Assembly (NCBI RefSeq): GCF_021261325.1
Contig: NZ_JAJSBI010000015.1
Coordinates: 1-64,000, forward strand
Direction: 5' to 3'
Length of the DNA stretch: 64,000 bases
DNA from: Streptomyces guryensis
Lineage (GTDB): Bacteria > Actinomycetota > Actinomycetes > Streptomycetales > Streptomycetaceae
Shown here: piece by piece, positions 8,493 to 16,295 of the stretch
Numbering within the stretch: the stretch's first letter is position 1
How the letters are laid out: every line of letters starts with the position of its first letter
Position numbers and translations under genes: made by a program
Notes under the pieces: generated by a model
Database searches by the model: none
Seen by the model: only the letters and a program-made list of their open reading frames with translations
What the model was told of the DNA's origin: nothing

Positions 8493-10859
8493 ATGGACGG
8501 TCGTGACCTGGTGCGTTCGATAAGGGTGGTCGGTTCGGTGAGGGCGGCCCAGGGGTTGCGTACCGTGAAGGCGGCGTGGCGGAGGAGGCGGGCCGACGCC
8601 TCCGCGCTGCCGTCGCGGGGCGCCGAGCGTGCACGGGTGCCCGGACCCGTGCAGGAGGTGGAGCCGGGTCCGGGGGGTGGCGTCGTCCGGTTCAGCCGGT
8701 CCGAGTTGCGCATCTTCGTCGCTGTGAACGGGGCGGTCTTCTGGGGCTGGGACGGGGCCTCTCCCGAGCCGTCGTACGCGCTCGCGGGCCGCTGTCCGGA
8801 GCCGGATCCCCGGGCCGTCCTGGAGCCGGACAAGGACGGCGGCTGGCGGGTCGTGGCCGAGCGGGTGACGGTCGTCGTCTCGCGGCACGGCGCGGTCGAG
8901 GTGCTCACGCCCGGAGGTATGACCCTGCGCCGTGATCTGCCGCCCCGCTGGTGGGAGCCGGTCGGAGGCGGTACCGCACGCTGGATGCAGCGCTCGGAGG
9001 TGGCCGCGGACGCACGGTTCTTCGGGCTCGGCGGGCGGGCATCGGGCCCGCGGCTGCGCGAAGGAACGTACCGCCTGTGGAACACCGACCCGGGGCGCGC
9101 GTTCGGTCCCGGAGACGATCCGCTGTACATCACGATGCCGGTGCAGCTGGTGGTGGCCGACGCGGCGACGCATCTGGTGTTCCACGACACGTCATGGGAC
9201 GGCACGGTGACGCTGCGAGAGGGCGAGGAGGGCGCCGGTTCCGGGCACGACCGAGCGGGGACGTGCGAAGTACGGACGGACGGCGGCCCGCTGCGCTGCT
9301 GGGTGATCGTGGGCACCCCCGCGCGCGTGCTGCTCACCTGGGCGTCGTTGACGGGTGCGCCTGCGCTTCCGCCCGCGTGGGCGCTGGGCCATCACCATGC
9401 GCGCTGGGGCTTCGGCAGTGAACAGGAGGTGCGACGGATCGTCTCCGGCTACCAGGAGCGTGGGCTGCCGCTCGACGCCGTCCATCTGGACATCGACCAC
9501 TACGACGAGCACCAGGTGTTCACGGTCGACCACGAACGCTTTCCGAAGCTGCCTGTACTGGCCGAGGAGCTGCGGCGGGACGGGATCCGGCTGGTGTCGA
9601 TCGTCGACCCCGCGGTCAAGGCCGCTGAGGGGAACGCGGTGTACGACGGCGGGGCCGCCGTGGACGCCTTCGTGCGGGACGCTTCGGGGCGGCTCGTGCG
9701 CGGCGTCGTGTGGCCCGGGGAGGCGGTCTTCCCGGACTTCACGCACGCGCGCGTGCGTGAGTGGTGGGGCGGTCTGTACGAGGAACGCCTCGCCCAGGGG
9801 TTCTCGGGTTTCTGGCACGACATGAACGAGCCCACTTCGTTCGCCGCCTTCGGGGAGTCGACGCTGCCTCGTTCGGCAAGGCACTCGCTGGAAGGCCGTG
9901 GCGGAGACCACCGGGAGGCGCACAACGTCTACGCGCTGTGTATGGCCAGGGCCGCCTACGAAGGGCTGCGCGAACTGGATCCTGAGGAACGGCCGTTCAT
10001 TTTCTCGCGTTCCGGTTGGGCCGGCCTGCAGCGCTACGGGGGGACGTGGTCCGGTGACGTGGCCACGGGCTGGCCCGGGCTGCGGGCCTCACTGTCGCTG
10101 GTCATGGGGCTGGGATTGTGCGGAGTGCCGTATTCGGGTCCGGACGTGGGCGGTTTCGACGGGAGCCCGTCGCCCGAGCTGTATCTTCGCTGGCTCCAAC
10201 TGGGCGCCTACCTGCCGCTGTTCCGCACGCACGCGAGTCTGCGGGCGGGACGCCGGGAGCCCTGGGAGTTCGGTGCCGACGTGCTGGAGCACGCGCGCGT
10301 GGCGCTCGTCGAACGCCGGCGGCTGCTGCCGTACTTCATGATGCTCGCGCATCTGGCCCGGCGCACCGGAGCGCCGTATGTGCGGCCGCTGTGGTGGGCG
10401 GCGCCCGAGGACCGGGCGTTGCGCGACTGCGAGGACGCGTTCCTGCTGGGCGACTCCCTGCTGGTGGCGCCGGTGCTCGACCCTGGCGCGGACCGGCGGG
10501 CGGTGCAGCTGCCCCGGGGGCGCTGGTACGACACGGTGACGGAGCAGGCGTACGAGGGGCCGGCGCAGGTGCTCCTCGACGCCCCCTTGTCACGGATTCC
10601 CGTGCTCGCGCGCGCGGGGGCCGTCGTCCCCGTGCGCGGGGACGACGGCGGGCTGGAGCTGGAGGTCTGGGCACCCGCCCGGGGACGGAGCGGGGGTGGA
10701 CTGGTGGTGCAGGACGCGGGTGACGGATGGGACGAGCCGGAACTGGAGCGATACGTCGCCCGTTGGACGAGACGGCGCCTGGTGGTCGAGCGGGAGGGGG
10801 AGGGAGGCAGGAGCGAGCCGCCCTACCCGGTGCGAGTGCGAGGGCTGAAGGAGGGCTGA
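8493..10859 (+). CDS. glycoside hydrolase family 31 (alpha-glucosidase/alpha-xylosidase type)
   Basis: 788 residues, no signal peptide, so probably cytosolic. The GH31 beta/alpha barrel is clear: YQERGLPLDAVHLDIDHYDE, the nucleophile motif GFWHDMNEPTSF (nucleophile D443) and WSGDVATGWPGLRAS (acid/base D522), followed by the C-terminal beta-domains. GH31 enzymes release alpha-linked glucose or xylose from non-reducing ends; the exact sugar cannot be read. The ATG at 8493 follows AGGG by 8 bases; a GTG at 8484 is less likely. It ends one base before the convergent Nudix gene. Confidence 0.9.
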   Translation: MDGRDLVRSIRVVGSVRAAQGLRTVKAAWRRRRADASALPSRGAERARVPGPVQEVEPGPGGGVVRFSRSELRIFVAVNGAVFWGWDGASPEPSYALAGRCPEPDPRAVLEPDKDGGWRVVAERVTVVVSRHGAVEVLTPGGMTLRRDLPPRWWEPVGGGTARWMQRSEVAADARFFGLGGRASGPRLREGTYRLWNTDPGRAFGPGDDPLYITMPVQLVVADAATHLVFHDTSWDGTVTLREGEEGAGSGHDRAGTCEVRTDGGPLRCWVIVGTPARVLLTWASLTGAPALPPAWALGHHHARWGFGSEQEVRRIVSGYQERGLPLDAVHLDIDHYDEHQVFTVDHERFPKLPVLAEELRRDGIRLVSIVDPAVKAAEGNAVYDGGAAVDAFVRDASGRLVRGVVWPGEAVFPDFTHARVREWWGGLYEERLAQGFSGFWHDMNEPTSFAAFGESTLPRSARHSLEGRGGDHREAHNVYALCMARAAYEGLRELDPEERPFIFSRSGWAGLQRYGGTWSGDVATGWPGLRASLSLVMGLGLCGVPYSGPDVGGFDGSPSPELYLRWLQLGAYLPLFRTHASLRAGRREPWEFGADVLEHARVALVERRRLLPYFMMLAHLARRTGAPYVRPLWWAAPEDRALRDCEDAFLLGDSLLVAPVLDPGADRRAVQLPRGRWYDTVTEQAYEGPAQVLLDAPLSRIPVLARAGAVVPVRGDDGGLELEVWAPARGRSGGGLVVQDAGDGWDEPELERYVARWTRRRLVVEREGEGGRSEPPYPVRVRGLKEG

Positions 10860-10860
10860 C

Positions 10861-11397
10861 TCAGATGTACCGGCCCTCGAACCACGCGCGTACGGCGAGC
10901 GTGTGCAGAGGGAAGGCGAGCTCCTCCGGCCTGCGCAGGAGGTGCCAGCCCTCCGTCTCATCGGTGACCGTGGACGGGGGAAGGCCCTCGGCCGGGCGCT
11001 CCGGGAGGAGCCCGAACAGCAGCAGGTGCCCGTCGGGTGAGCTCATGGCGTCGACGAGTCGTACGTCGCGGCCGGCCACGTCGATGCCGGTCTCTTCCTT
11101 GAGTTCGCGGACGACGGCCTGCCGCCAGTCCTCGCGGTCGTCGATGTAACCGCCGGGCAACGCGATGCCTCCGCGCGCGGGGGCGACGGTTCGGGTGATG
11201 ACGACCAGGGCGGTTCCCTTGGTGTCGTACACGGGCTGGAGTGCGATGGCCACCGGCAAGGGGTTGCGGTAGGCCACCGCGTGGCAGGCCGGACAGGTGC
11301 GGGGCCAGCCTGAAACGCCCTCTCCGTAGGGCGCTCCGCAGCTCGAACAGTGGGAGTCGGGCGCGGAGTTGGGGGTGGAGGCATGAGTTTCGGACAC
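10861..11397 (-). CDS. Nudix hydrolase with N-terminal zinc ribbon
   Basis: 178 residues. A zinc ribbon (C17, C20, C35, C38) precedes a Nudix fold with a perfect Nudix box from G83 to I105 (GGYIDDRED...RELKEETGI). This arrangement is that of NudC/ADP-ribose-type hydrolases, which cleave nucleoside diphosphates linked to another moiety; the substrate is not determinable. It precedes the VanX-like gene on the other side by 47 bp only in position, since that gene lies upstream on the same strand, so read-through from it is possible. Confidence 0.88.
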   Translation of the reverse strand: MSETHASTPNSAPDSHCSSCGAPYGEGVSGWPRTCPACHAVAYRNPLPVAIALQPVYDTKGTALVVITRTVAPARGGIALPGGYIDDREDWRQAVVRELKEETGIDVAGRDVRLVDAMSSPDGHLLLFGLLPERPAEGLPPSTVTDETEGWHLLRRPEELAFPLHTLAVRAWFEGRYI

Positions 11398-11444
11398 GAA
11401 GCGGAATGTATCCGATCAACTGATTGGCGTTTTCGGCAGGCGGC

Positions 11445-12254
11445 TCAGTGGCCGCCGGCCAGCGACTTCCAGGAGACCGGGAAGTCGAAGTAGGTGTCCG
11501 GGTACGGCTCGGGCTTGTACGTGTAGTGCCACCATTCCTCGGCGAGGTTCACAAATCCCAGGCCCTCCATGGTGCTCATGAGGAGCAGTCTGTTGGCGCG
11601 CTGTTCGCCCTGGATACGCGGGTCGAGGGTGTGGGCGAGGGTGTCGAAGCAGTCGAATCCGGTGCCCATGTCGACGGAGTTGTCGGGGAAGCGCTCGCCC
11701 TTGGGGGCGTAGCAGGACACCAGGGGCTCTCCCGGGTGGTACGGCCGGGTCGGTTTCGCGGGGAGCTTCACGATGGTGAGGTCCATGGTCGAGCCGCGGC
11801 TGTGGCCGGATTTCTCGGCGATGTAGCCGTCCTCGAACAGACGGGTCTTGTCGACGTTCGGGTAGAACTCGCCCTTCATCGCCTGGTCGTGGAGGTCCTC
11901 GGCCCAGCGGACGAAGTGGTTCACGGCACGCTGCGGCCGGTAGCAGTCGTACACCTTGAGGCTGTAACCCTTGCGCAGCAGCCTCAGCTGGGCCTTGTGG
12001 AGCGCTTCGGCGGCCTGCCGCGTGAGCAGGCAGATCGGCTGCCGGTAGCCGTCGATACGCTCGCCGACGAAGTTGTGCGGGGTGAAGTAGCGCATCTCCT
12101 GGATGATCGTCGGGTCCACGGTTCTCAGGGCGACGAAGTCCTTCGGTGCCTTGGGCTCCGTCGTCGCCTGGGCGGGCGCGGAGGCGGCGGTCACGGCCAG
12201 CAGGGCGGCGAGGGCGGCGATCAGTCCGCGTACTGCGCTGGAGAGACGTGTCAT
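11445..12254 (-). CDS. secreted D-Ala-D-Ala dipeptidase (VanX/DdpX type, peptidase M15D)
   Basis: 269 residues: a typical Sec signal peptide (about residues 1-30, hydrophobic core then AQA) and a complete M15D catalytic domain. Zinc ligands and catalytic residues are visible as SGHSRGSTMDLT (H151, D158) and AEEWWHYTY (E240, H243), with the conserved arginine in YDCYRP (R106). It would hydrolyse D-alanyl-D-alanine or related dipeptides outside the membrane. No vanH, vanA or VanRS genes are near, so peptidoglycan turnover or nutrition is more likely than glycopeptide resistance. The ATG at 12254 has AGGAG unusually close (2 bases), but it gives the cleanest signal peptide; longer starts add 59 residues of junk. 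Confidence 0.85.
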   Translation of the reverse strand: MTRLSSAVRGLIAALAALLAVTAASAPAQATTEPKAPKDFVALRTVDPTIIQEMRYFTPHNFVGERIDGYRQPICLLTRQAAEALHKAQLRLLRKGYSLKVYDCYRPQRAVNHFVRWAEDLHDQAMKGEFYPNVDKTRLFEDGYIAEKSGHSRGSTMDLTIVKLPAKPTRPYHPGEPLVSCYAPKGERFPDNSVDMGTGFDCFDTLAHTLDPRIQGEQRANRLLLMSTMEGLGFVNLAEEWWHYTYKPEPYPDTYFDFPVSWKSLAGGH

Positions 12255-12376
12255 GTCTCCTGCGTCTATCAGGTCGGTGTTCCTCTCGGGAAGCGATCGG
12301 ATGCAGTTCATACCCGAGGCTCCGGGGGACGGCTCGAACGTGACCCTGCCCATTTCCGGATGCCCGTGGCAGACTC

Positions 12377-12391
12377 CTGACGTTCCGTCAG
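12377..12391. promoter_or_regulatory. inverted repeat CTGACG-N3-CGTCAG upstream of the DUF35/thiolase operon
   Basis: CTGACG-TTC-CGTCAG is a perfect 6+3+6 palindrome 21 bases before the TTG start of the DUF35 gene, where it would overlap the promoter. The same arms with a different 3-base spacer (GTA) occur at 59377-59391 before another operon in this window. Spacing and symmetry resemble TetR-family operators. Confidence 0.6.
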
Positions 12392-12412
12392 ATTCTACAG
12401 CGGGGAGGGGTT

Positions 12413-12859
12413 TTGTCGCGTACGCGCACACCTGTGGTCGACGGGTGGTTCGCCGACGACGGGGACGGCTTCAGGCTCCTCGGCACGCGCTGTGCGGCGT
12501 GCTCCTCGGTCTTCTTCCCGCGTGAGGACGCACACTGCCGCAACCCCCGGTGTCCCGGCGGCGATCTGGAGGAGGTGCCCCTTTCGCGGCACGGGCGCGT
12601 CTGGTCGTACACCGACAGCCGGTACCGGCCACCGTCACCCTATGTGACCGATCCGGAACTTCCGTGGGAGCCGTATGCGTTGATCGCTGTGGAGCTGGAG
12701 TCCGAGCGGATGGTGGTGCTGGGGCAGGCGGCTCCCGGGGTCACCGTCGCCGACCTGACGGTGGGCATGGAGGTGGAGGTCGTCGCCGGGGTGCTCCATG
12801 AGGACGCGGAGACGATCTGGACGACCTGGCACTGGCGGCCGGCGGGGGTGAGGGCATGA
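12413..12859 (+). CDS. DUF35 OB-fold/zinc-ribbon protein, thiolase partner
   Basis: 148 residues. An N-terminal rubredoxin-like zinc ribbon (C27, C30, C42, C47) is followed by an OB fold, the DUF35/ChsH2-type layout of small acyl-CoA-binding partners of thiolase-like enzymes. The TTG start directly follows the ribosome site GGGGAGGGG (12402-12410). The stop overlaps the next gene's ATG (ATGA at 12856-12859), so the two are translationally coupled and very probably form a complex, as known for steroid-side-chain aldolases and HMG-CoA synthase helper proteins. Confidence 0.85.
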   Translation: MSRTRTPVVDGWFADDGDGFRLLGTRCAACSSVFFPREDAHCRNPRCPGGDLEEVPLSRHGRVWSYTDSRYRPPSPYVTDPELPWEPYALIAVELESERMVVLGQAAPGVTVADLTVGMEVEVVAGVLHEDAETIWTTWHWRPAGVRA

Positions 12860-14046
12860 CGGGCGAGGTGGCGGTGCTCGGCGCGGGCATGCACCCGTGG
12901 GGCAAGTGGGGGCGCAGCTTCGTCGAGTACGGGGCTGCGGCGGCCCGTGCGGCGCTCGCCGACGCCGGGCTGGAGTGGCGGGACATCGGCTCGGTGGTCG
13001 GCGCGGACACCGTGCGGGGCGGCTATCCGGGCTATGTGGCCGGTGCGACCTTCGCGAAGGCTCTGGGCTGGCAGGGGGCCAGGGTGGCGAGTGTGTACGC
13101 GGCGTGCGCGTCCGGGGCGCAGGCCGTCAACACCGCGCGGGCGCAGATCCTTTCGGGGCTCGCGGACGTGGTTCTCGTGGTGGGTGCCGACGCAGCACCC
13201 AAGGGGTTCTTCCGGCCGGCGGGAGGCGACCGGCCCGACGATCCGGACTGGCTGCGCTTCCGCGTGCTGGGGGCGACCAACCCCACGTACTTCGGGCTGT
13301 ACGCACGCCGTCGCATGGCCGTGCGCGGCGACACGGTGGAGGACTTCGCACAGGTCAAGGTGAAGAACTCGGCCCTGGGGGCGCTCAATCCGAACGCGCG
13401 CTACCGCAAGCGGGTCACCGCCGAGGAGGTCGCCGCGTCCGCGGTGGTCGCGGATCCCCTGCGGCTGCTCGACATCTGCGCGACGTCGGACGGAGGCGCG
13501 GCTCTGGTGCTGTCGAGCATGGAGTTCGCGCGCCGGCACGGAGCAGGCCGGCCGGTGCGGATCCGGGCCGTGTCCACGGTGACGCCGCGTTACCCCAACA
13601 CGGTGCTGGATCTGCCGGACATCGCGACGGATTCCGCGGTGGCGGCCGAGCCTGTCTCCGAAACGTTCCGCGCGTCGATCGCGCGGGCGGCCTACGAGGA
13701 GGCGGGCCTCGGTCCCGAGGATCTGTCCCTCGCGGAGGTCTACGACCTGTCCACCGCCCTGGAGCTGCAGTGGTACGAGGATCTGGGGCTGTGCGGGCAG
13801 GGAGAGGGCGCGAAGCTGCTTCGGGAGGGGGCGACGGCCCTGGGCGGGCAAATACCGGTGAACGTGAGCGGTGGACTGGCCTCCTTCGGAGAGGCGGTTC
13901 CCGCCCAGGCGATTGCCCAAGTGTGCGAACTGACATGGCAGTTGAGACAGGAGGCGGGTGAGCGGCAGGTCGCCGGGGCGCGTGTGGGGATAACGGCGAA
14001 CCAGGGATTGTTCGGGCACGGGTCGGCGGTGATCGCGGTGCGGTAG
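12856..14046 (+). CDS. SCP2/SCPx-like thiolase family protein
   Basis: 396 residues with the non-decarboxylating thiolase fold of the lipid-transfer-protein type: the nucleophile-position cysteine C84 in VYAACASGAQA and the C-terminal NQGLFGHGSA loop in place of the usual CGGGG of degradative thiolases. Proteins of this branch work with DUF35 partners as thiolases or as retro-aldolases on sterol or other branched acyl-CoAs. The start overlaps the DUF35 gene by 4 bases. No other beta-oxidation genes are directly linked, so the substrate is open. Confidence 0.85.
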   Translation: MTGEVAVLGAGMHPWGKWGRSFVEYGAAAARAALADAGLEWRDIGSVVGADTVRGGYPGYVAGATFAKALGWQGARVASVYAACASGAQAVNTARAQILSGLADVVLVVGADAAPKGFFRPAGGDRPDDPDWLRFRVLGATNPTYFGLYARRRMAVRGDTVEDFAQVKVKNSALGALNPNARYRKRVTAEEVAASAVVADPLRLLDICATSDGGAALVLSSMEFARRHGAGRPVRIRAVSTVTPRYPNTVLDLPDIATDSAVAAEPVSETFRASIARAAYEEAGLGPEDLSLAEVYDLSTALELQWYEDLGLCGQGEGAKLLREGATALGGQIPVNVSGGLASFGEAVPAQAIAQVCELTWQLRQEAGERQVAGARVGITANQGLFGHGSAVIAVR

Positions 14047-14130
14047 CCGGGCGGGGGGGCAAGCCCTTTCTCGTACGCTGCGTGATCGCCCCGGAATCCT
14101 GCGTGAACGTCTCATGAACTGGGCCTGGGC

Positions 14131-15810
14131 GTGCGCCGACGGAGCCATCATGCTCCCGTGCACTCCTGGACGGATACTCTCCGCTTCGCCTTCCAGCCAG
14201 TGGTCAACCTGACCACCGGAGGGGTCGCAGGGCTGGAGATACTCGCCCGCCCGGAGACCGGAGACATCCTGGCCGAGGCCCGTCGAAATCCCGAACTCGA
14301 CGGCCGGCTGGCGGTGTTGGCGGTCCGAGCGGCGGCTCGCAAGGAGACTCTGCTGCCGCTGCACGTCAACGTGTTCGCGGGCACCCTGGCCGATCTCGGC
14401 GGTCTCACCCCGCTGCACACCGCCGTGCGCGAGTCGGGACGGCTGCCGTGGGAGGTGACGATCGACATCGGGCCTCCCTACACTCACGTTCCGCAGCAGG
14501 CGCTGCTGGAGGCGGTACGCGCACTGCGGGCGCAGGGCTTCCGGATCAGTGCGGACGGCGTCGGGGACGGGGACGTACCCCTGCGACTGCTCACAGATAT
14601 GGCGCCCGACCTGGTGAAACTGGATGCGTCGCTGCTGGTGCGGCCGGCGGCCGTCAGGGCGATGCGGACGCTCTGCGAGCAGTTGGGAGCGCTCCTGTCC
14701 GTCGAGGGCGTCGAGACGGAACTGCAGTGCGCGGCAGCGGTCTCGGCAGGGGCTCAGCTGGCGCAGGGCGAGCTGTTCGCACCGCCGGCCCGGCTGCCCG
14801 CGGCGGATGTATACGTTCCGCCCCGCCCCTCCGGTGTCCTGCCGGTCCCGAAGTCGGGGCCCTCCGTGCGGGAGTTCGTGCGGCCGGCCGCGCTGCTGCC
14901 CGCCACCGCGTCGGCCGGTCAGGTACGGGCCCTGCTGACCGGGTCTCCGGAGGTGTCGGGCGTGCTGCTCGTGGATGTGAACGGGCTCCCGGTCCGGTCG
15001 GTGCACCGCTCGCGGTTCCTGCTGTCGATGTCGGGACGCTACGGACACGCCCTGTACGCCGACCGGCCGGCCGCCAAGCTCGGGGATCCGCCGCGGACGG
15101 TCGGCGTGGACGCCACCGCCTGGGAGGTCCTGGACGTGGTGGCCGTCGGCGGCCGGGGCCGCACGTCGGACGATGTGGCGGTGGTGGACCGGACCGGGCG
15201 GTGCGTGGGTGTCGTCCGGCTCGCGGACCTCGTTCGGGCACTGGCCGAGAGCCGGGTAGAGGAGGCGGCCAGGCTCAATCCGCTCACGCGCCTGCCCGGC
15301 TCGGACGCGATCACCGGCGAGGTGGACCGCCGCATCGCGGACGGCCGGCCCTTCGCCCTGAGCTGGCTGGATGTGGACCACTTCAAGCAGGTCAACGACG
15401 GTGCCGGGTTCGCAGCGGGCGACGAGCTGATCCGCTCGGTCGGGCGGGCGCTGCAACACGCGGCGTCCGGGAGCACCCGCGTCGGCCACATCGGCGGCGA
15501 CGACTTCCTGGTGCTCGCCGAGCCGGAGTGGCTGGATCCGCTGGCCGCCTCGATGCTGGACGCGCCCTGGTCGGCCGGTGGGCGCCCCGTCACGTTGTCC
15601 CTGGCCACCGTCCTGTGCCTGCCGGGCAGTGTGACGGACCACCGGCAGGCCGCCGCATGTCTGGCGCCGCTGAAGAAGGCCGCGAAATCGCTGCAAGGGG
15701 CCAGCTGGGTGCTGGGCCGGGCGGGCCTGCCGGGCCACGAGATCCGGCGCGGCTCGGGGACGGCGCCCGCCCAGGCCGGGTGCGCGGTGGCGGAACCCGG
15801 CCTAGGCTGA
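14131..15810 (+). CDS. degenerate EAL domain, CBS-like middle and GGDEF domain protein
   Basis: 559 residues if the GTG at 14131 is used; GTG 14158 is an alternative and neither has a clear ribosome site. An EAL-like domain (about 10-230) has LEILARPE for EAL, retains KLD, VEGVE and QGE motifs, but carries SADGVGDG where active phosphodiesterases have DDFG. A middle region (about 240-390) resembles CBS/YkuI-C sensory modules. A GGDEF domain (about 395-520) has GHIGGDDFLVL and LDVDHFKQVNDGAGFAAGD. Inference: cyclic-di-GMP is sensed or made rather than hydrolysed; no RxxD inhibitory site precedes GGDDF. No membrane segments, so cytosolic. Confidence 0.8.
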   Translation: MRRRSHHAPVHSWTDTLRFAFQPVVNLTTGGVAGLEILARPETGDILAEARRNPELDGRLAVLAVRAAARKETLLPLHVNVFAGTLADLGGLTPLHTAVRESGRLPWEVTIDIGPPYTHVPQQALLEAVRALRAQGFRISADGVGDGDVPLRLLTDMAPDLVKLDASLLVRPAAVRAMRTLCEQLGALLSVEGVETELQCAAAVSAGAQLAQGELFAPPARLPAADVYVPPRPSGVLPVPKSGPSVREFVRPAALLPATASAGQVRALLTGSPEVSGVLLVDVNGLPVRSVHRSRFLLSMSGRYGHALYADRPAAKLGDPPRTVGVDATAWEVLDVVAVGGRGRTSDDVAVVDRTGRCVGVVRLADLVRALAESRVEEAARLNPLTRLPGSDAITGEVDRRIADGRPFALSWLDVDHFKQVNDGAGFAAGDELIRSVGRALQHAASGSTRVGHIGGDDFLVLAEPEWLDPLAASMLDAPWSAGGRPVTLSLATVLCLPGSVTDHRQAAACLAPLKKAAKSLQGASWVLGRAGLPGHEIRRGSGTAPAQAGCAVAEPGLG

Positions 15811-15937
15811 TCGTCGTAAGCGACCGACCGTCTCTCCTTCGCTCGGACACAACGGCGGCTGTCACCGTTGCCGTCGGCGACCTTGACGCTCTGTGGGCGC
15901 CGGTGAACACTTCCGGTGTCAGTCGACATCGCCGTAC

Positions 15938-15950
15938 ATACACGGTGTAT
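15938..15950. promoter_or_regulatory. inverted repeat in the leader region of glpK
   Basis: ATACAC-G-GTGTAT is a perfect 6+1+6 palindrome in the 337-bp gap after the GGDEF gene (15811-16147). A looser AACAC/GGTGT dyad lies about 30 bp upstream. It may be the operator of a glycerol-responsive regulator such as the IclR-type GylR, but that is inference from position. I see no gene in the rest of this gap. Confidence 0.35.
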
Positions 15951-16147
15951 CCAGGCACGCGCCGCGCGGGCCCCACCTGGAGAACAGGCCCGTTCCCCCA
16001 CGGGCGATTCGGCTGCGACGGCACGCTCGTCACGGACGCCGGGCGGGGCGCGGGAGCGTCTCCGCCTTCGGCTGAAGTCGCCACGGGAAACGCACCCTGA
16101 ACCGAGAACCGGGGTCGATCACCCCGGGACAGGGCCTAGGAGCCGCC

Positions 16148-16255
16148 ATGGGCAACACAGACACACACGGCGAAGGCCGCGGCACGCGGATCCCGGTGGT
16201 CGGACCGCTGATCGGCGGGGTGCTTTCCGGGCTCGTCTTCACAGCAGCCCTCTGA
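16148..16255 (+). pseudogene. 35-codon remnant resembling the C-terminal helix of glycerol facilitator GlpF
   Basis: AGGAG stands 5 bases before this ATG, so it is probably translated. The peptide starts MGNTDTHGEGRG and continues as RIPVVGPLIGGVLSGLVF, which closely resembles the last membrane helix of MIP-family glycerol facilitators (W-V-P-hydrophobic-V-G-P-hydrophobic-hydrophobic-G). In other Streptomyces a full-length glpF of about 260 codons directly precedes glpK; here the position holds only this fragment, with no NPA motif anywhere upstream. Read as the residue of an internal deletion of glpF, possibly retained as a small membrane peptide or leader. glpK starts 40 bp downstream. Confidence 0.6.
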
Positions 16256-16295
16256 ATCCAAAGCAGCCTTCTGAAGGAACGACGAAGAGGACGTC

